From: Crambe crambe
Taxonomy: Eukaryota; Porifera; Demospongiae; Poecilosclerida; Crambeidae
DNA: 64,000 nt
Assembly (NCBI GenBank): GCA_963924555.1
Contig: OZ004595.1
Span: forward strand, 1,364,001 to 1,428,000
Reading direction: 5' to 3'
Under the pieces are notes generated by a model that was not told the DNA's origin, searched no databases, and saw only the letters and a list, made by a program, of their open reading frames with translations. A program made the position numbers and the translations under genes. This document shows, in pieces, positions 46,662 to 60,534 of this stretch; within the stretch, counting starts at the first letter, position 1, and the number at the start of each line of letters is the position of its first letter.

Positions 46662-49600
46662 TTAGAAAATATGGATATCTTTACTGTCAACTTTCATTAT
46701 GCCATCATCCAGAGTAAGAAGAAACTGCAAAGAACAGAGACTTAAATCATTTTTTTTTTGGAGGGGTCTCAAATCAGGATTTACATACCAGGAAGGTCAC
46801 AAACATGGCATTGGCCGACAGTAAGTGCCATATATCATGGTAGTCATAAAATCCCAAAAGAGCACAGGGTTGATTTTCTGCACGGGACTCAGCAGGAGTT
46901 GTATGCTGCAAGGAATATCAGTTGTGTATCAAGACATGCCAATTCATATCCATTACCTCCCAACTGGTAGGAGTTTTTCCCTTGAAATGCAACGAAAATC
47001 CCCATAGTACTGCCATACACAACAACAAAAGGAATGGCAAAATTGTGAAAGTCTCGCCAAAGTAGATCTGGAAATCGAAAGAAATGAGAAAGAATAAACC
47101 ACACTTCATCATGCAGGATCATCAGGGTTAAATTCATATCATGCACCCCCATCTTGGTTATTGTGGTTATCATAGTCATCTGGTACTAACTACAGCTCAT
47201 GGCTCTGTCTTGCCAGGTCTACTGTTTCTTCACTTACTTTCTGAGAGACATAAAAAAGAAGAAAGAGCACTAGGTTGGTAATAAATAGTGCCAGGACTGC
47301 TGTTGCTATGTCAATTCCCTTGTATCCAATGACTGCATACAACACCCTATAGGGGTAAAGTTTCAGGTGAGTTGTGAGGGGTTCATAAGTGCAAAGCTAG
47401 AAGTCACTCAATTTGATTGGTCATTATAAAGATTTGGTCAGACATTCAGTACCCTGTAATACTTAAAAGTCTTTGGTTGGCCATTTCCAAGGAAACTCAC
47501 CAAGCCAAATTTAAGAGAAAATGAGAGAACAGTTTGAAAGCACGGAACTGCCATGGAGTATGAAAATCAAATTTTGAAAGTCAAAGCAAAACAGAATACT
47601 ATACTGTTTGTACCTTGTGTTTTGGGCAAGATAAGAAGTATTTCTTGATTTCTGGGATCGTGGACTTAAGAAGTGATTTACAACCTACAGTAAATGTAGA
47701 TAAGTCTGTCACATGACTTGGAGGAGATGGTATCCAACTCACTCCATTGATGGAATCTGTAGTATGAGATGAAGAAGACAAAGATCAGGAGAATCACAAT
47801 AATGAAGAGAGCAACCCTAACAGGCATGGGTTTTCTCCAGTCATAATACTGCAAGATATCACATGACATCCTTAAATAGTCACATGATATGACCTCTACA
47901 CTTACAATCCCCAGTAGCGTGAATAAGATAATAACTCCAAAGCTCAAGAAAGCAATGGCAGCTTCCGAATTGAACATAGGATAACGATACTGAATTACCC
48001 TCACTATGAGGAATCCTCCAATGATAAACATGAAGGCAGTATCTGTGGAGAGAGAGAGAGAGAGAGTAAGTGGAGATATCATTTAATTCACGTATAACAC
48101 ATACCAAACTGGAAGTTAAATTGAGTTGGGCAGATGTGGTAAAAGGCACTCATAAATCCTTCCAGGATGAGGCCATTTCCCATTGCAAAATAGATGCTGA
48201 AGAACGGACGTATTCCACGGCTCTGTGCACAAAACAAAGTGTAGCCATGAAGGTATCAGATTGTTATTCTATAGTATGCAATTGTCATGGGGTTTAAAAT
48301 TTCGTGCTTTTGCAAAAATTGAAGTGTGAAGCATTAGAACCATAAAATCTACGAAATTTTTTTAACCCCCATGGAAATTTCCACTATAATGATAACTTGT
48401 GGCGTCAGTAGCATTTACATCATTGTAGTTTTTGCCGCGCTTTAAGTATTTGCATTTCCTGGGAAAGAAAGAAAGAAAGAGAAGAAGAAGAAGAAGAAGA
48501 AGAAGAAGAAGAAATAATAAAGAAAGAAAGAAAAAGAAAATAATACACAATTCAGTCTGTCCCTTGCACTTAGTCATGTGACTCACTTTATCCACGTGAT
48601 TATGATGAAGAGGAGTCCCAGTAGGACATACCCAATGTTACTCCAAACATTATTGAAGGCTGTCAAAACCCCCCAGGGGTGGACACACTTGAAGTTGTAA
48701 TAACACTTATCTTGGTCACCACTCAAGTCCATGTTCTGCAGACATTAAATGATTCTTACAGGCCACATTCTATTACGTTTTCCTTACATATTGTTCAAAG
48801 AGAATGAGCTGGAGTGCAGGCAGGGCATAAAATATACCCACTATGACCGTATTCCTGTAAATAGATGTCACATATCTAAGCTGAATACTTTGCAATTGGG
48901 TGTGGTTTGGGAATCACCTTTGACCTCTTCTTGACCCACCCACGACCCCTTGACCCCCGGTCCCCCCTTTCTTACCAGCCATAGTCCCTGTGTTTGTAAA
49001 GCTTCTTCTTTTCATCCTAGTAATGATATATCAACATGAAAGAGAGATAAGTAAACAAGCAGATAATAAATAATGTATCCACCTCCCCAACAGAGCTATT
49101 TTTTAAATAACCAATTTACAACCAAGTGGCTGACGAGGAACCTGAACTAGCCATAGCCTAATACTAACAGGCCCCCAGGATCAACAGCTTTATATACATT
49201 CCTTCTGAAGGATGCAGTGTCAGAGACACCTCCTCGATGGAGGGGTGGACTCCAGTAGATCCTGCTCGGTGGGAGTGATGGTCTCAACCTGCACTGTAGG
49301 TAGAGGTCCACCAACTCACCACCATCCCACTTGCACCAGCCTTTCCATGTCTCGCATAGCCAGACCTGATTATTTTCCTTTTTCTTGGGGCCCAAGAATC
49401 GGGTCTGGCTACGCGTACCAGCACTGCTTAACTAGCTTTGTTTACAAGGTGGAGAACAACAGCAGCTATACATGCTGATATTAATTTTCTCACCTCATCC
49501 ACCTTCTTTTCACCAGGATTGCCTTGGGGGAGCAGAGGCTCTTAATAAGTAAAGTAGTACCATCAAAAAGAACACTTCTCCAGCTTTGCAACAGTATACT

Positions 49601-52600
49601 TACCACTTTCACCAGCATCAGGTAAATTATTACTATTTTCAGGTAAATTACAACACTTCTTACGACACTTCTTACAACACTGTGAAAAGTCAATCTGGGA
49701 GCACCTATGACATGTACATACATCATGTGATCCAGACAGTGGTCATGTGACATGCAGACTTACTTAGAAGGCAGGCAACACGAGAAGAGCAAGTAGATCA
49801 CGATCACCAACGGATTAATCACAAATATGATGAAAGGGAAAAAGATGGCAAAAATGAATTTAGAAACTGGATTGAATTGGAATGAAGAATAGGAATGAAA
49901 AATGTATGTTATGGAATGTGATTTTTCCAAATTACTAGGTTCCTGTTTCCTGATGACAAAGGTGATGTTCTGCTTAAAGAGGATTTCTTCTGCAAGGAAC
50001 AGAAATAAATAACTTACTCATCCCATAATTGCCAGAAAGCCACACCCCTTCCCTTCCTCCTCCTGCTCTCTCACCTGTGCTATTTGGGAGTTGGATGTTT
50101 AGCGATGGGCTATAGTCTGAACCGTGACAGTAGGAATCATTCACAGTGATAAACACCAGTACAATCTCATCTCCCAAATCACTTTTCTGTTGAAAGTGAA
50201 GTGGTAATGATGTAATCAGGATTTGGTTACATGGAGTCACGATAGGTTTGAACCTTTTAAAACACATGTAATGTGTTCCAACTTTCACCTAGTTACCTAC
50301 GTACCTCTACTGTGAGGAATGCAGATTTACTCATGGACTGGAAGATACCTCGATACCTGACAAGCTCCAGCAAGTCATTGACAGGTAAGTCATTGACAGG
50401 ACACTATGTATGTACATCAAATAGTGCACATACATCATTGAAGAGAAGAGGAATACTGACTGGTATGTAAGTTAATTAGACTTACTAGATTCCTTTGAAC
50501 TGACACAAATACACAGATGTTACTCTCTGTGTGAGCATCAACAGTCGCAGCCTCCACATCAATGGTCACAGCCTCCACATCACTCGGAAACTTGAAGTAG
50601 TAAATCTGCAACACAATTATCAAGCCATATGAGAGCTAAATCAAAAAGGGACAAATATTCCTGTGCAAACAAATCTCTGGATCTGATGGGATGATCTAAT
50701 GTTCATGCACATGTATGAATGTGCATATTATATGGAAGGTATAATTTATACTTAGCTACCTGAGGAGCAGCTGCTGCCACTAGAGTAGACACAGATTCAT
50801 TCAAGCTATAATATGCCACTTGAGTAGACACATTTTCATTTAAGCTGTAAAATGCAAACCAGAAGAGATGGTCAGTGAGCCATTGCAGGTTGGTTGTCAA
50901 GAAGGCTGGGGAATAGGTAGATACAATTCGTTCTATGGTTTATACAACTGCATGGATTGAATGGACATGAAAAGATCATGTTTCTTAGGTCCTCATAAGC
51001 CACTACCTATTTCTCATTCCTTATGGACAACCATCCTGAAATCTATAGTAGAGGTGGTCAGTATTATCACTGAATGGGCTTTCCTCGTAAGTAAAAAACT
51101 ACTTGATGTGTCAGCAGATAACTGTCTCACCACTTCGGAACTTCCCCTTACACACCCACTTACCTTATTACGAAGTGAGGAACTATCTCTACCTTTAAGT
51201 TGTACTGCACAGGATGGATGGAGCTGGTAGAGACGTCAATGTACAGGAGGCTCTGAGTCTCATCTTCTCCAGAGTCCAGTAAGTCAGTGACATTGATGGG
51301 ACACATGGTACGATTCACTTGGTTTAAATGTCTGAGATAAGAGAGGGCACAAGGAGGAGAGGAGCCATGAAGGCAACCTCTGTACTACAGTGCTGGATCC
51401 AGGAGATTTAAAGGGGGGGGGGGGGGTTCAGTTCTTTTTCCAATCTGAGCGTGCGTGAAAATTTTAAAAACCATACCCACTTTTCATGACCACGCCCATT
51501 ACTTAATAACTGACGCAGCATATTGAAAAAAATAATAATATCTAGTTCACGAGGAAGGCTCATCCTTTGAGGGAGATTAGCAAGCGTTCTAAGATCTGGA
51601 AGGGGGGTTCATCTGAACCCTACGAACCTACTCTAAATCTGCCAGTGTACTAGCCCACAAACCCCCCCCCCCCCCAACTGATTATCTAAAGTCATCTGGA
51701 GAAGACTCACCCTTGTGGGTCGAAGGGGACATTCCAAGAGACAACTCCAGTAGTTCTCTCCCTGGTCTGCCTGGTGATAAACACTACAGGAGCTTCTGCT
51801 TGATCAGAAGTGATGTTTGCATCTATCCAAGATATAATACGAAGCCCCTAAAAGAAGAAAATCATTGTCAACTTTAGTTACATAGGGGGAGGAAAGTCAT
51901 CTATTTTGGGGGGGCTGAGTGTAATAAGTGTGACCAGACTAGCATGCAAAGCGTGCCATCTAGGGGGGTCTGGGGGCATGCTCCCCCAGGAAAATTTGGA
52001 TTTTAAGCCTCATTGGATTGGATCTGGTGCATTCTCTGAGGTTCTAGGGTGATGTCTCAATTCCCACTGAATATTATAGCTTGTTAGCTAACTAACTACT
52101 TTTAAGCTGCCTAAAAATACAAATAAAAAAACAACAACAATAACAACAACAAAAAGAAGCAAACTATTTCAGTTATACTTGTTAAGAACATGATGTCATA
52201 ATCCATCATTTTTGAGGGGGCCAGCCCCACCTTCTGAATATTGGGAGGGCTCTAGCCCCTCCAGCCCCACCTTCCGCCTCCTATGAGCTAGCTAATATCC
52301 ACTGTATATGACAGCTGCTCTTACAGTAGCAAAGCCATAGAATTCCTGAAACTTTGCCCAGCTTGCACTGCCTGACAGTTATAAAAGCACTTGATGTTGA
52401 AGTATCACTGGCTAGCTTATAACAAGGCCTACCCACTGCTGTGGGTTTTCCCAACAGGTGAAGTATAGATGCTAGCATAGAGATTTGCAATTTTCCCATA
52501 TAAATTTCCATAGAACTAAAAATCAATGGCTATAACTGTGAACATAGTCAACTGGTTCATTTGGTGTTTGAGTAGTTAGCTAGTACATTTATAAAGCTAC

Positions 52601-52918
52601 TGCTGGATATGAGTTTCTAGCTCCGGAATCACTACAGTACTACCCACAGACTGAGATCATAGATTATGCTGAGATAATACAATATATATCTTGTAACCAT
52701 TCACTTACTATGCTTTGCGCCTCCTCTGAAATGTTGCATAGAGTTAAGTTGAGCTGGACCGCGTAAATGTTGCTCTTGTGATAGGAGACTGTGTCTTTTA
52801 TCTCATTGCTGCAAGGATTTATGGAGTAGTAGGTGTAGATGGGATTAGTGCATCCCACGTTACTCCACCACGCAGCAAGCACCATCAGAACAAAAAGCAA
52901 GTTCCTCGCCCCTTCCAT
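46662..52918 (-). CDS. SID-1 family transmembrane protein, copy 2
   Basis: Minus strand, same exon series as copy 1 and nearly identical in sequence. Signal peptide [18 protein letters not shown]. The TM1 exon, shifted in copy 1, is open here ([35 protein letters not shown]). One lesion: a 10-nt deletion in the loop exon at about 49240-49320 shifts its frame. That exon is phase 0 on both sides in copies 1 and 3, so skipping it joins KKVDE to [14 protein letters not shown] and leaves the rest open to the C-terminal KDIHIF. It is therefore the copy most likely to give a full protein. Another difference: exon 4 uses a GT donor where copies 1 and 3 have GC. All catalytic-site-like residues ([13 protein letters not shown]) are present. 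Confidence 0.88.
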
Positions 52919-53136
52919 GATTTTTGTGAGCCGATTCCCTCAGCGCATGCGTAAAGAGATCCTCGATCGCGCGTGCGCGTGCAACTGGAATGCTAGTTAT
53001 TAGCTAAAATTTTTCTTAGCAACCCAGAAATATCTCAAATTCTCAACTACATTCCACATATGTCAAGCTTGATCTGGGCAGATCAAACATTCCTCAAAGA
53101 ATAGGTGTAGCTATAGCTGGCTACAGTGAATACCTC
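52919..53136. promoter_or_regulatory. Divergent promoter SIDT-2 / GLYAT-D
   Basis: GCGCATGCGT at 52943-52952 and a GCGTGCGCGTGC block follow the SIDT ATG as in unit 1; the GLYAT side is shortened. Confidence 0.55.
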
Positions 53137-53655
53137 ATGGCATGTCACCAAGTCAGAAATCTACCTTCTCTATTCCACCAGTTGAAATGTGCTCCATTGC
53201 CCAAGGCCATTTATGTAAGCTAAATGCCACAAGCACAGGAATGTAGTTAATGATAATGATAATAATAGATGATGGGCTTGTTAAAGGACACCATGGAAGG
53301 AAAGCTGGGTGGAGCTAAGTTCTACACCAACTCCTGGCCCAATTTTTCAGCCATAGTGTGTCAGTGGGAGTATCCTAAAGTATCAGATGTAAAGTTTTTA
53401 CTGAAAATTATTACTATGACAACAATATCTAGGTTGTAGACTTGAGTTGTTATGCTACATCCAGTGAAGCTTTGTTGGAGTTGCTAATGTATGCCTTGAT
53501 AGCAAATCTCTGCAAAATGCCACTGCCTCACCAAGAAAACTTCCCAACCTGGAGTACTATATCTGACAAGAATCACAACAATCAATTAATCAATATAGCT
53601 ACTTGGCTTTATTCATACTGGTTTCAATGTAGATAGTCTCATAATTGATGTGTGA
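53137..53655 (+). pseudogene. GLYAT-like copy D (internal deletion)
   Basis: Exons 1 and 2 are open (MACHQVRNLPSLFHQLK; exon 2 from 53269). Exon 3 runs after GTTGGAGTTGCTAATG directly into the last third of exon 5 (TATGCCTTGATAGC, 53489), removing the rest of exon 3, exon 4 and most of the acyltransferase fold. Non-functional. Confidence 0.88.
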
Positions 53656-54580
53656 TTGTGGGGAGGAAGTAAGATTCATAATGGAGAGGGAAGGGGGAGG
53701 AACTATGACTTGATGCAAGTGTTTAAAATAGCACTTTCTTATCAACTCAAATTCTCACATAGCTAACAGCTATGTCAAGCTTATAAGATGGTATTTGGAA
53801 TGCTAGATGTACTTTTTCTTAGCAACTCAGAATTCAACCTGAAATCCTCAACTACATTCCACATAGCTATGTCAAGCTGGGCAGATCAAAATTAATATGC
53901 ATGCAGAAGTCACAGAATATCTTCAATGTAGGTGCAGCTATAGCTGGCTACAGTAACTACCTCTTGGCATGTCACCAAGTCAGCCTTCTTTACTCTACCA
54001 GTTTGATGCAAAAGCTAGGGCTTAACAGAGCAGTGAGAGAAGCTGTAGTTATCTATTTCACTGTGTTACTCACATGATGGAAGTTGGAGGGATAAAGTTA
54101 AGTGGTTAAGTGATTTCTTGGTCAGAAGAGTACCAACTTCTCTAGATCATCTTCATCAAATTTAGATCATAGACTCAGGATGGATGGGATAAGACTCTAG
54201 AGACTCAATTATTGGAGAAACTTCAACCTTGCATTGAGTGTCCAAGTAACCTTTGCTGCACTTTCCATTTTTAAGGCTTCTTGATACGTCCATAAAATTC
54301 ATATATCAGGGAGAGCACATCTTTGTCAAGTTTCATTCCCCAGTGACTTCGTTTTTGAATCTTGCCTTGATGCCAAAACATCACCAGTGGTAATGAAATT
54401 CCCAAGAGTTTCACTTGGCAGATCACTTATAGAAGTCACATGGTTTGATAAGTAACTTATGAGAAAAAGGTAGCTAAAAGGTAAACATAAATGTAGATAG
54501 CTAGCTAACAAAAGAATAAAGTCAGTAAACTGTTTAGATCTTCAAAAAAGATCAGACAGGAATTTTGTAAGGTTATCCTG

Positions 54581-56059
54581 TTAGAAAATATGGATATCTT
54601 TATCGTCAGTTTCCATTATGCCATCATCCAGAGTAAAAAGAAACTGCAAAGAACAGAGACTTAAATCATTTATTTTTTGCAAATCAGGACTTACCAGGAA
54701 GGTCACAAACATGGCATTGGCCGACAGTAAGTGCCATATATCATGGTAGTCATAAAATCCGAAAAGAGCACAGTCATGATTTTTTGCACGGGACTCAGCA
54801 GGAGTTTTATGCTGCAAGGAATATCAGTTGTGTATGATCAAGGGCAATAAGACATGCCAATTCATATCATTACCTCCCAACTGGTAACAGTTTTCCCCTT
54901 GAAGAAATATAATGAAAATCCCCATAGTACTGCCATACACAATAACAAAAGGAGTGGCCAAATTGTGAAAGTCTCGCCAAAGTAGATCTGGAAATGGAAA
55001 GAAATGAGGAGGAATAAAGGAAAAGGGACCACACTTCATCATGCAGCATCAGGGTCATATCATACACCCTATTTCTCATATTATATGTGGCTAGTATAGG
55101 CCACTATAACCGGTTATCATAGACATCTAGTATTACAGCTCATGGCTCTGTATATCGTCCTGGGGCTGTCTTGCCAGGTCTACTGCTTCTTCACTTACTT
55201 TCTGAAGGACATAAAAGACCAGAAAGAGCACTAGGTTGGTAATAAATAGTGCCAGGACTGCTGTTGCTATGTTGATTTCCTTGTATCCAATGACTGCACC
55301 CAACGCCCTATAGGGGGTAAAAGTTTCAGGTGAGTTGTGAGGGGTTCACAAGTGCAAAGCTAGAAATAAGTCACTCAATTTGATTGGTCATTATAAAGAT
55401 TTGATCGGACATTCAGTAGCTACCCTGTGATACTTAAAACTCTGAAATCAATTTTGGTTGGCCATTTCCAAGGAATGGTTGGAAATGACCAGTGACCAGC
55501 AGTTATTTCTAGCTTAACTCACAAAGCCAAATTGAAGAGAATAGCAAGTAACAGTTTGAAAGCACGGAACTGCCATGGAGTATAAAAATTTTGAAAATTG
55601 AAGCAAAACAGAATACTATACTGTTTGTACCTTGTGTTTTGGGCAAGATAAGAAGTATTTCTTGATTTCTGGGATCGTGGACTTAAGTGGTTCACAACCT
55701 ACAGTAAATGTAGATAAGTCTGTCATATGACTTGGAGGAGATGGTGTCCAACTCACTCCATTGATGGAATCTGTAGTATGAGATGAAGAAGACAAAGATC
55801 AGGAGAATCACAATAATGAAGAGAGCAACCCTAACAGGCACAGGTTTTCTCCAGTCATAATACTGCAAGATATCACATGACATCCTTAAATAGTCACATG
55901 ATATGACCTGTACACTTACAATCCCCAGTAGCGTGAAGAAGATAATAACTCCAAAGCTCAAGAAAGCAATGGCAGCTTCCGAATTGATGTAAGGATGACG
56001 ACACTGAATTACCCTCACTATGAGGAGTCCTCCAATGATAAACATGAAGGCAGTATCTG

Positions 56060-56099
<40 letters not shown>

Positions 56100-59000
56100 A
56101 AGTGGAGATATCATTTGATTCACGTGTAACACATACCAAACTGGAAGTTAGGTGGAGTTGGGCAGATATGGTAAAAGGCACTCATAAATCCCTCCAGGAC
56201 AAGGGCATTTCCCATTGCAAAATAGATGCTGAAGAACGGACGTACTCCATGGCTCTGTGCACAAAACATAGTGTAGCCATGAAGGTATCAGATAGTGACT
56301 CTATACTTAATGTAACAGTATGCAATTTTCCTGGGGTTTATAAAATTTCATGCTTTTGCAAAATTGAAGTGTGAAGCATATAAAAACCTTTTGTGCATTA
56401 ATCTTTTTAACCCCATGAAAAATTTTCCACTATGATGTAGCATCAGTAGCACTTACATCAGTGTGGTCTTTGCCGAGCTTTAAGTATTTGCGCCTCCTGG
56501 GAAAGAAAGAAAGAAATGGAAGAAAAGTCTTATACTCTATATACACAATTCAGTTTGTCCCTTGCACTTAGTCATGTGACTCACTTTATCCACGTGATTA
56601 TGATGAAGAGGAGCCCCAGTTGGACATACCCAATGTTACTCCAAACATTATTGAAGGCTGTCAAAACCCCCCAGGGGTGGACACACTTGAAGTTGTAATA
56701 ACACTTGTCTTGGTCACCACTCAAGTCCATGTTCTGCAGATATTAAATGATTTTACGGGCCACATTCGATTACATTTTCCTTACATATTGTTCAGAGAGA
56801 ATGAGCTGGAGTGCAGGAAGGGCATAAAATATACCCACTGTGATCGTGTTCCTGTAAATAGACTATTATTATCTAAGCTGCAATTGGGTGTGGTTTGGGA
56901 ATCAGGCTACCTTTGACCTCTTCTTGACCCCTGGTCCCCCTTTCTTACCAGCCATAGTTCCTGTGTCTGTAAAGCGTCTGATCCGTGACCTTATATGTAT
57001 ATGGCAGCATTAACTTCTTTTCATCCTAGTAATGATAATCAACATGAAAGAGAGATAAATTAAACAAGATAAACCCTAAAGATAATAAATAATCTATCCA
57101 CCACCCCAACATCTACTACTTGTTTTCACCATGCACCCACTCCTGGTTTTTCAAACATAGCTATTTTTAAATAACCAATTCACCACCAAGTGGCTGATGA
57201 GGAACCTGAACTAGCCATAGGCTAATACTAACATGCCCCCCGGGACCAATGGCTCTACATCCCTTCCAAAGGATGCAGTGTCAGAGACACCTCCTCAATT
57301 GAGGGGTGGAGTTGAGTGGACTCCAGTAGATCCTGCTTGGTGGGAGTGATGGTCTCAACCTGCACTGCAGGTAGAAGTTCACCAACTCACCATCATCCCA
57401 CTTGCACCAGCCTTTCCATAAGGTCACCTGTCCATAGTCTCGCATAGCCAGATCCGATTCTTTCCTTTTTCTTGGGGCCCGAAAGAATCAGGTCTGGCTG
57501 CGTGAGACTATCCATGTACTAGACTGGCCCAGTACTGCTTGACTAGCTTTGTTTGTCAGGTAGAGAACAATAGCATGCAGCTATACATGCTGATATTAAT
57601 TTACTCACTTCATCCACCTTCTTTTTACCAGCACTGCCTTGGTGGAGCAGAGGCTCTTAATAAGTAAAGTAGTACCATCAAAAAAAAAAAACAACAACAT
57701 TTCTCCAGCTTAGCAATAGTATACTTACTCTTTTCAGGTAAATTAGAACACTTCTCACGACACTTCTTACAACACTGTGAAAAGTCAATCTGGGAGTACC
57801 TATGACATGTACATACATCATGTGATCCAGACAGTGGTCATGTGACATGCAGACTTACTTAGAAGGCAGGCAACGCGAGAAGAGCGAGTAGATCATGATC
57901 ACCAACGGAGGATAAATCATAAATATTATGATGAAAGGGAAAAGGATGGCAAAAATGAATTTAGAAACTGGATTGGATTGAAATGAAGAATAGGAATGAA
58001 AAATGTAGCTATGTCATGGAATGTGATTTTTCTAAATTACTAGGTTCCTGTTTCCTGATGACAAAGGTGATGTTCTGCTTAAAGAGGATTTCTTCTGCAA
58101 GGAACAAAAATAAATAACTTACTCATCCCATAATTGCCAGAAAGCCACACCCCTTCCCTTCTTCCTGCTCTCTCACCTGTGCTATTTAGGAGTTGGATGT
58201 TTTGCGATGGGCTGCAGTCTGAACTGTGACAGCAGGAATCATTCACAGTGATAAACACCAGTACAATTTCATCTCCCAAATCACTTTTCTGTTGCGGTAA
58301 TGATGTAATCAGGATTTGGTTACATGCCATGACTTAGTTACATGGAGAAAGAGCCATGATAGGTTTGAACCTTTTGAAACACATGTAATATGTTCCAACT
58401 TTCACCTATGTATACCTACCTCCACTGTGAGGAATGCAGATTTACTCATGGACTGGAAGATACCTCGATACCTGACATTCTCCAGCAAGTCATTAATAGG
58501 ACACTATGTACATCAATCATTGAAGAGAAGAGGAATACCGACTGGTATGTAAGTTAATTAGACTTACTAGATTGCTTTGAACTGACACAAATACACAGAT
58601 GTCACTCTCTGTGTGAGCATCAACGGTCACAGCCTCCACATCACTCGGAAACTGAAAGTAGTAAATCTGCAACATGTATATTATAATTATCAAACCATGA
58701 AATCAAAAAGGGACATCTTATTGCTGTGTACAGAGGTGTTGGAAGCAAGATTCGATTGGTCAGGCCTGAAATTCCCATTTGTTATATTTGAGCATCATTA
58801 TAGATACTTTCTTTTGTTATTGATTGATAGCCACTAATTTTAACATAAACTTAATTAAGTTGTTTTCCCCAAAGTATTGGTCAGGCCTGGGCCTGACTGG
58901 CCTGACCTGTTTCACCGCCTATGATGTATGTATGTGCACATTACATGGAAGGTACTTGCCTGAGGAGCAGCTGCTGCCACTACAGATTCATTCAAGCTAT

Positions 59001-60260
59001 AATACGCCACTTGAGTAGACACAGGTTCATCCAAGCTGTAAAATGCAAACCAGAATTAAATTAAGTGATTATCACACTGAATGGGATTTCCTCTTTATTG
59101 AATTCAGATAAGGATCATTAGTGGTAAGAAAATTACCCTACTTGATGTGTCAGCAGATAACTGTCTAGAAACTTACCACTAATAACATATCAAGTGAAAT
59201 TACAGGGAAAGTAGTTCGGAGCTTCCCCTTACACACCCACTTACCTTATTACGAAGTGAGGAACTATCTCTACCTTCAAGTTGTACTGCACAGGATGGAT
59301 GGAGCTGGTAGAGACGTCTATGTACAGGAGGCTCTGAGTCTCATCTTCTCCAGAGTCCAGTAAGTCGGTGACATTGATGGGACACATGGTACGATTCACT
59401 TGGTTTAAATGTCTGAGAGATTAAGAGAGGAAGAGAAGAAAGGGGAGGATCAAGCCATGAAAGCACCATCTGACCTCTGCACTAGCCCACAAAAAAACTC
59501 CCCAACTGATTATCAATAAAGTTGATCTGGAGAAGACTCACCCTTGTGGGTCGAAGGGGACATTCCAGGAGACAACTCCAGTGGTTCTCTCCCTGGTCTG
59601 CCTGGTGATAAACACTACAGGAGCTTCTGCCTGATCAGAAGTGATGTCTATCCAAGATATAATACGAAGCCCCTAAAAGAAGAACGTCAACTTAATATCC
59701 ACAGCGATTCCGGAAGCCATACACTTCCTGAAACTTTGACTGCCTGACAGTTTTAGAAGTGCTTGATGTTTAAGTATCACTGGCTAGCTGATAACAAGGC
59801 CTACCTGCTGCTGTGGGTTCAGGTGAAGATGCTAGTAGGTATAGTAAATTTCCATAGAACTAAAAATCAACGGCGATAACTGTGAACATAGCCAACTGAT
59901 TCATTTGGTGTTTGAGTAGTTAGTACATTTATTAAGCTACTGCTGTGTATGAGTTTCATGTTCATGTGTTGATTGGTCTCTGAGAGAGAGCTAGTTAGCT
60001 ATCTAGGCAGGTCTAGCTTCCAGAATCACTACTACTACCTACAGACTGAGATCATACAATACCTTGTAACCACTTACTATGACCTCCTCTGAAATGTTGC
60101 ATAGACTTAAGTTGAGCTGGACCGCGTAAATATTGCTATTGTTATAGGAGACTGTATCTTTTATCTCATTGCTGCAAGGATTTATGGAGGTGGGACTAGT
60201 GCATCCCACGTTACTCCATAACGCAGCAAGCACCATCAGAACAAGAAGCACGCTCCTCAT
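54581..60260 (-). pseudogene. SID-1 family copy 3 (decayed)
   Basis: Minus strand, all exons recognisable but more diverged. The ancestral ATG position reads ATT, leaving MRSVLLVLMVLAALWSNVGC from 60260. In the extracellular exon near 58325 a small duplication introduces an in-frame TAA (CNQ becomes CN-stop). In the TM1 exon near 58005 a 4-nt AGCT insertion shifts the frame and creates TAG. The downstream membrane exons and the C-terminus ([30 protein letters not shown]) remain open. Likely a pseudogene of the 5' half; a truncated membrane-domain product is possible but unsupported. Confidence 0.8.
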
Positions 60261-60534
60261 CACTTCAATGATTTTTGTGAGCTAGCTGTTCCCTCAGCGC
60301 ATGCGTGAGGGATCCTCTATCGCGCGTGCGCATGTAAAGAGTTCTAGCTACAGCTAATTGTGAACTTTTCTTAGCAACCCTGAAATACCTCAAATTCTGA
60401 ACTACATTCCACATATGTCAAGCTTGATCTGGGCAGATCAAGCATTCAGAAGTCACCACCCTCAAAGAACATCTTGCAGGTGTGGCTATAACCATAGATA
60501 CTATCATAGATACTATGCTATAACTGAATACCTC
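60261..60534. promoter_or_regulatory. Divergent promoter SIDT-3 / GLYAT-E
   Basis: GCGCATGCGT (60297-60306) and cgcgcgtgcgcatg (60321-60334) near the SIDT side; caagcttgatctgggcagat block on the GLYAT side. Structure preserved although both flanking genes are broken. Confidence 0.5.
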
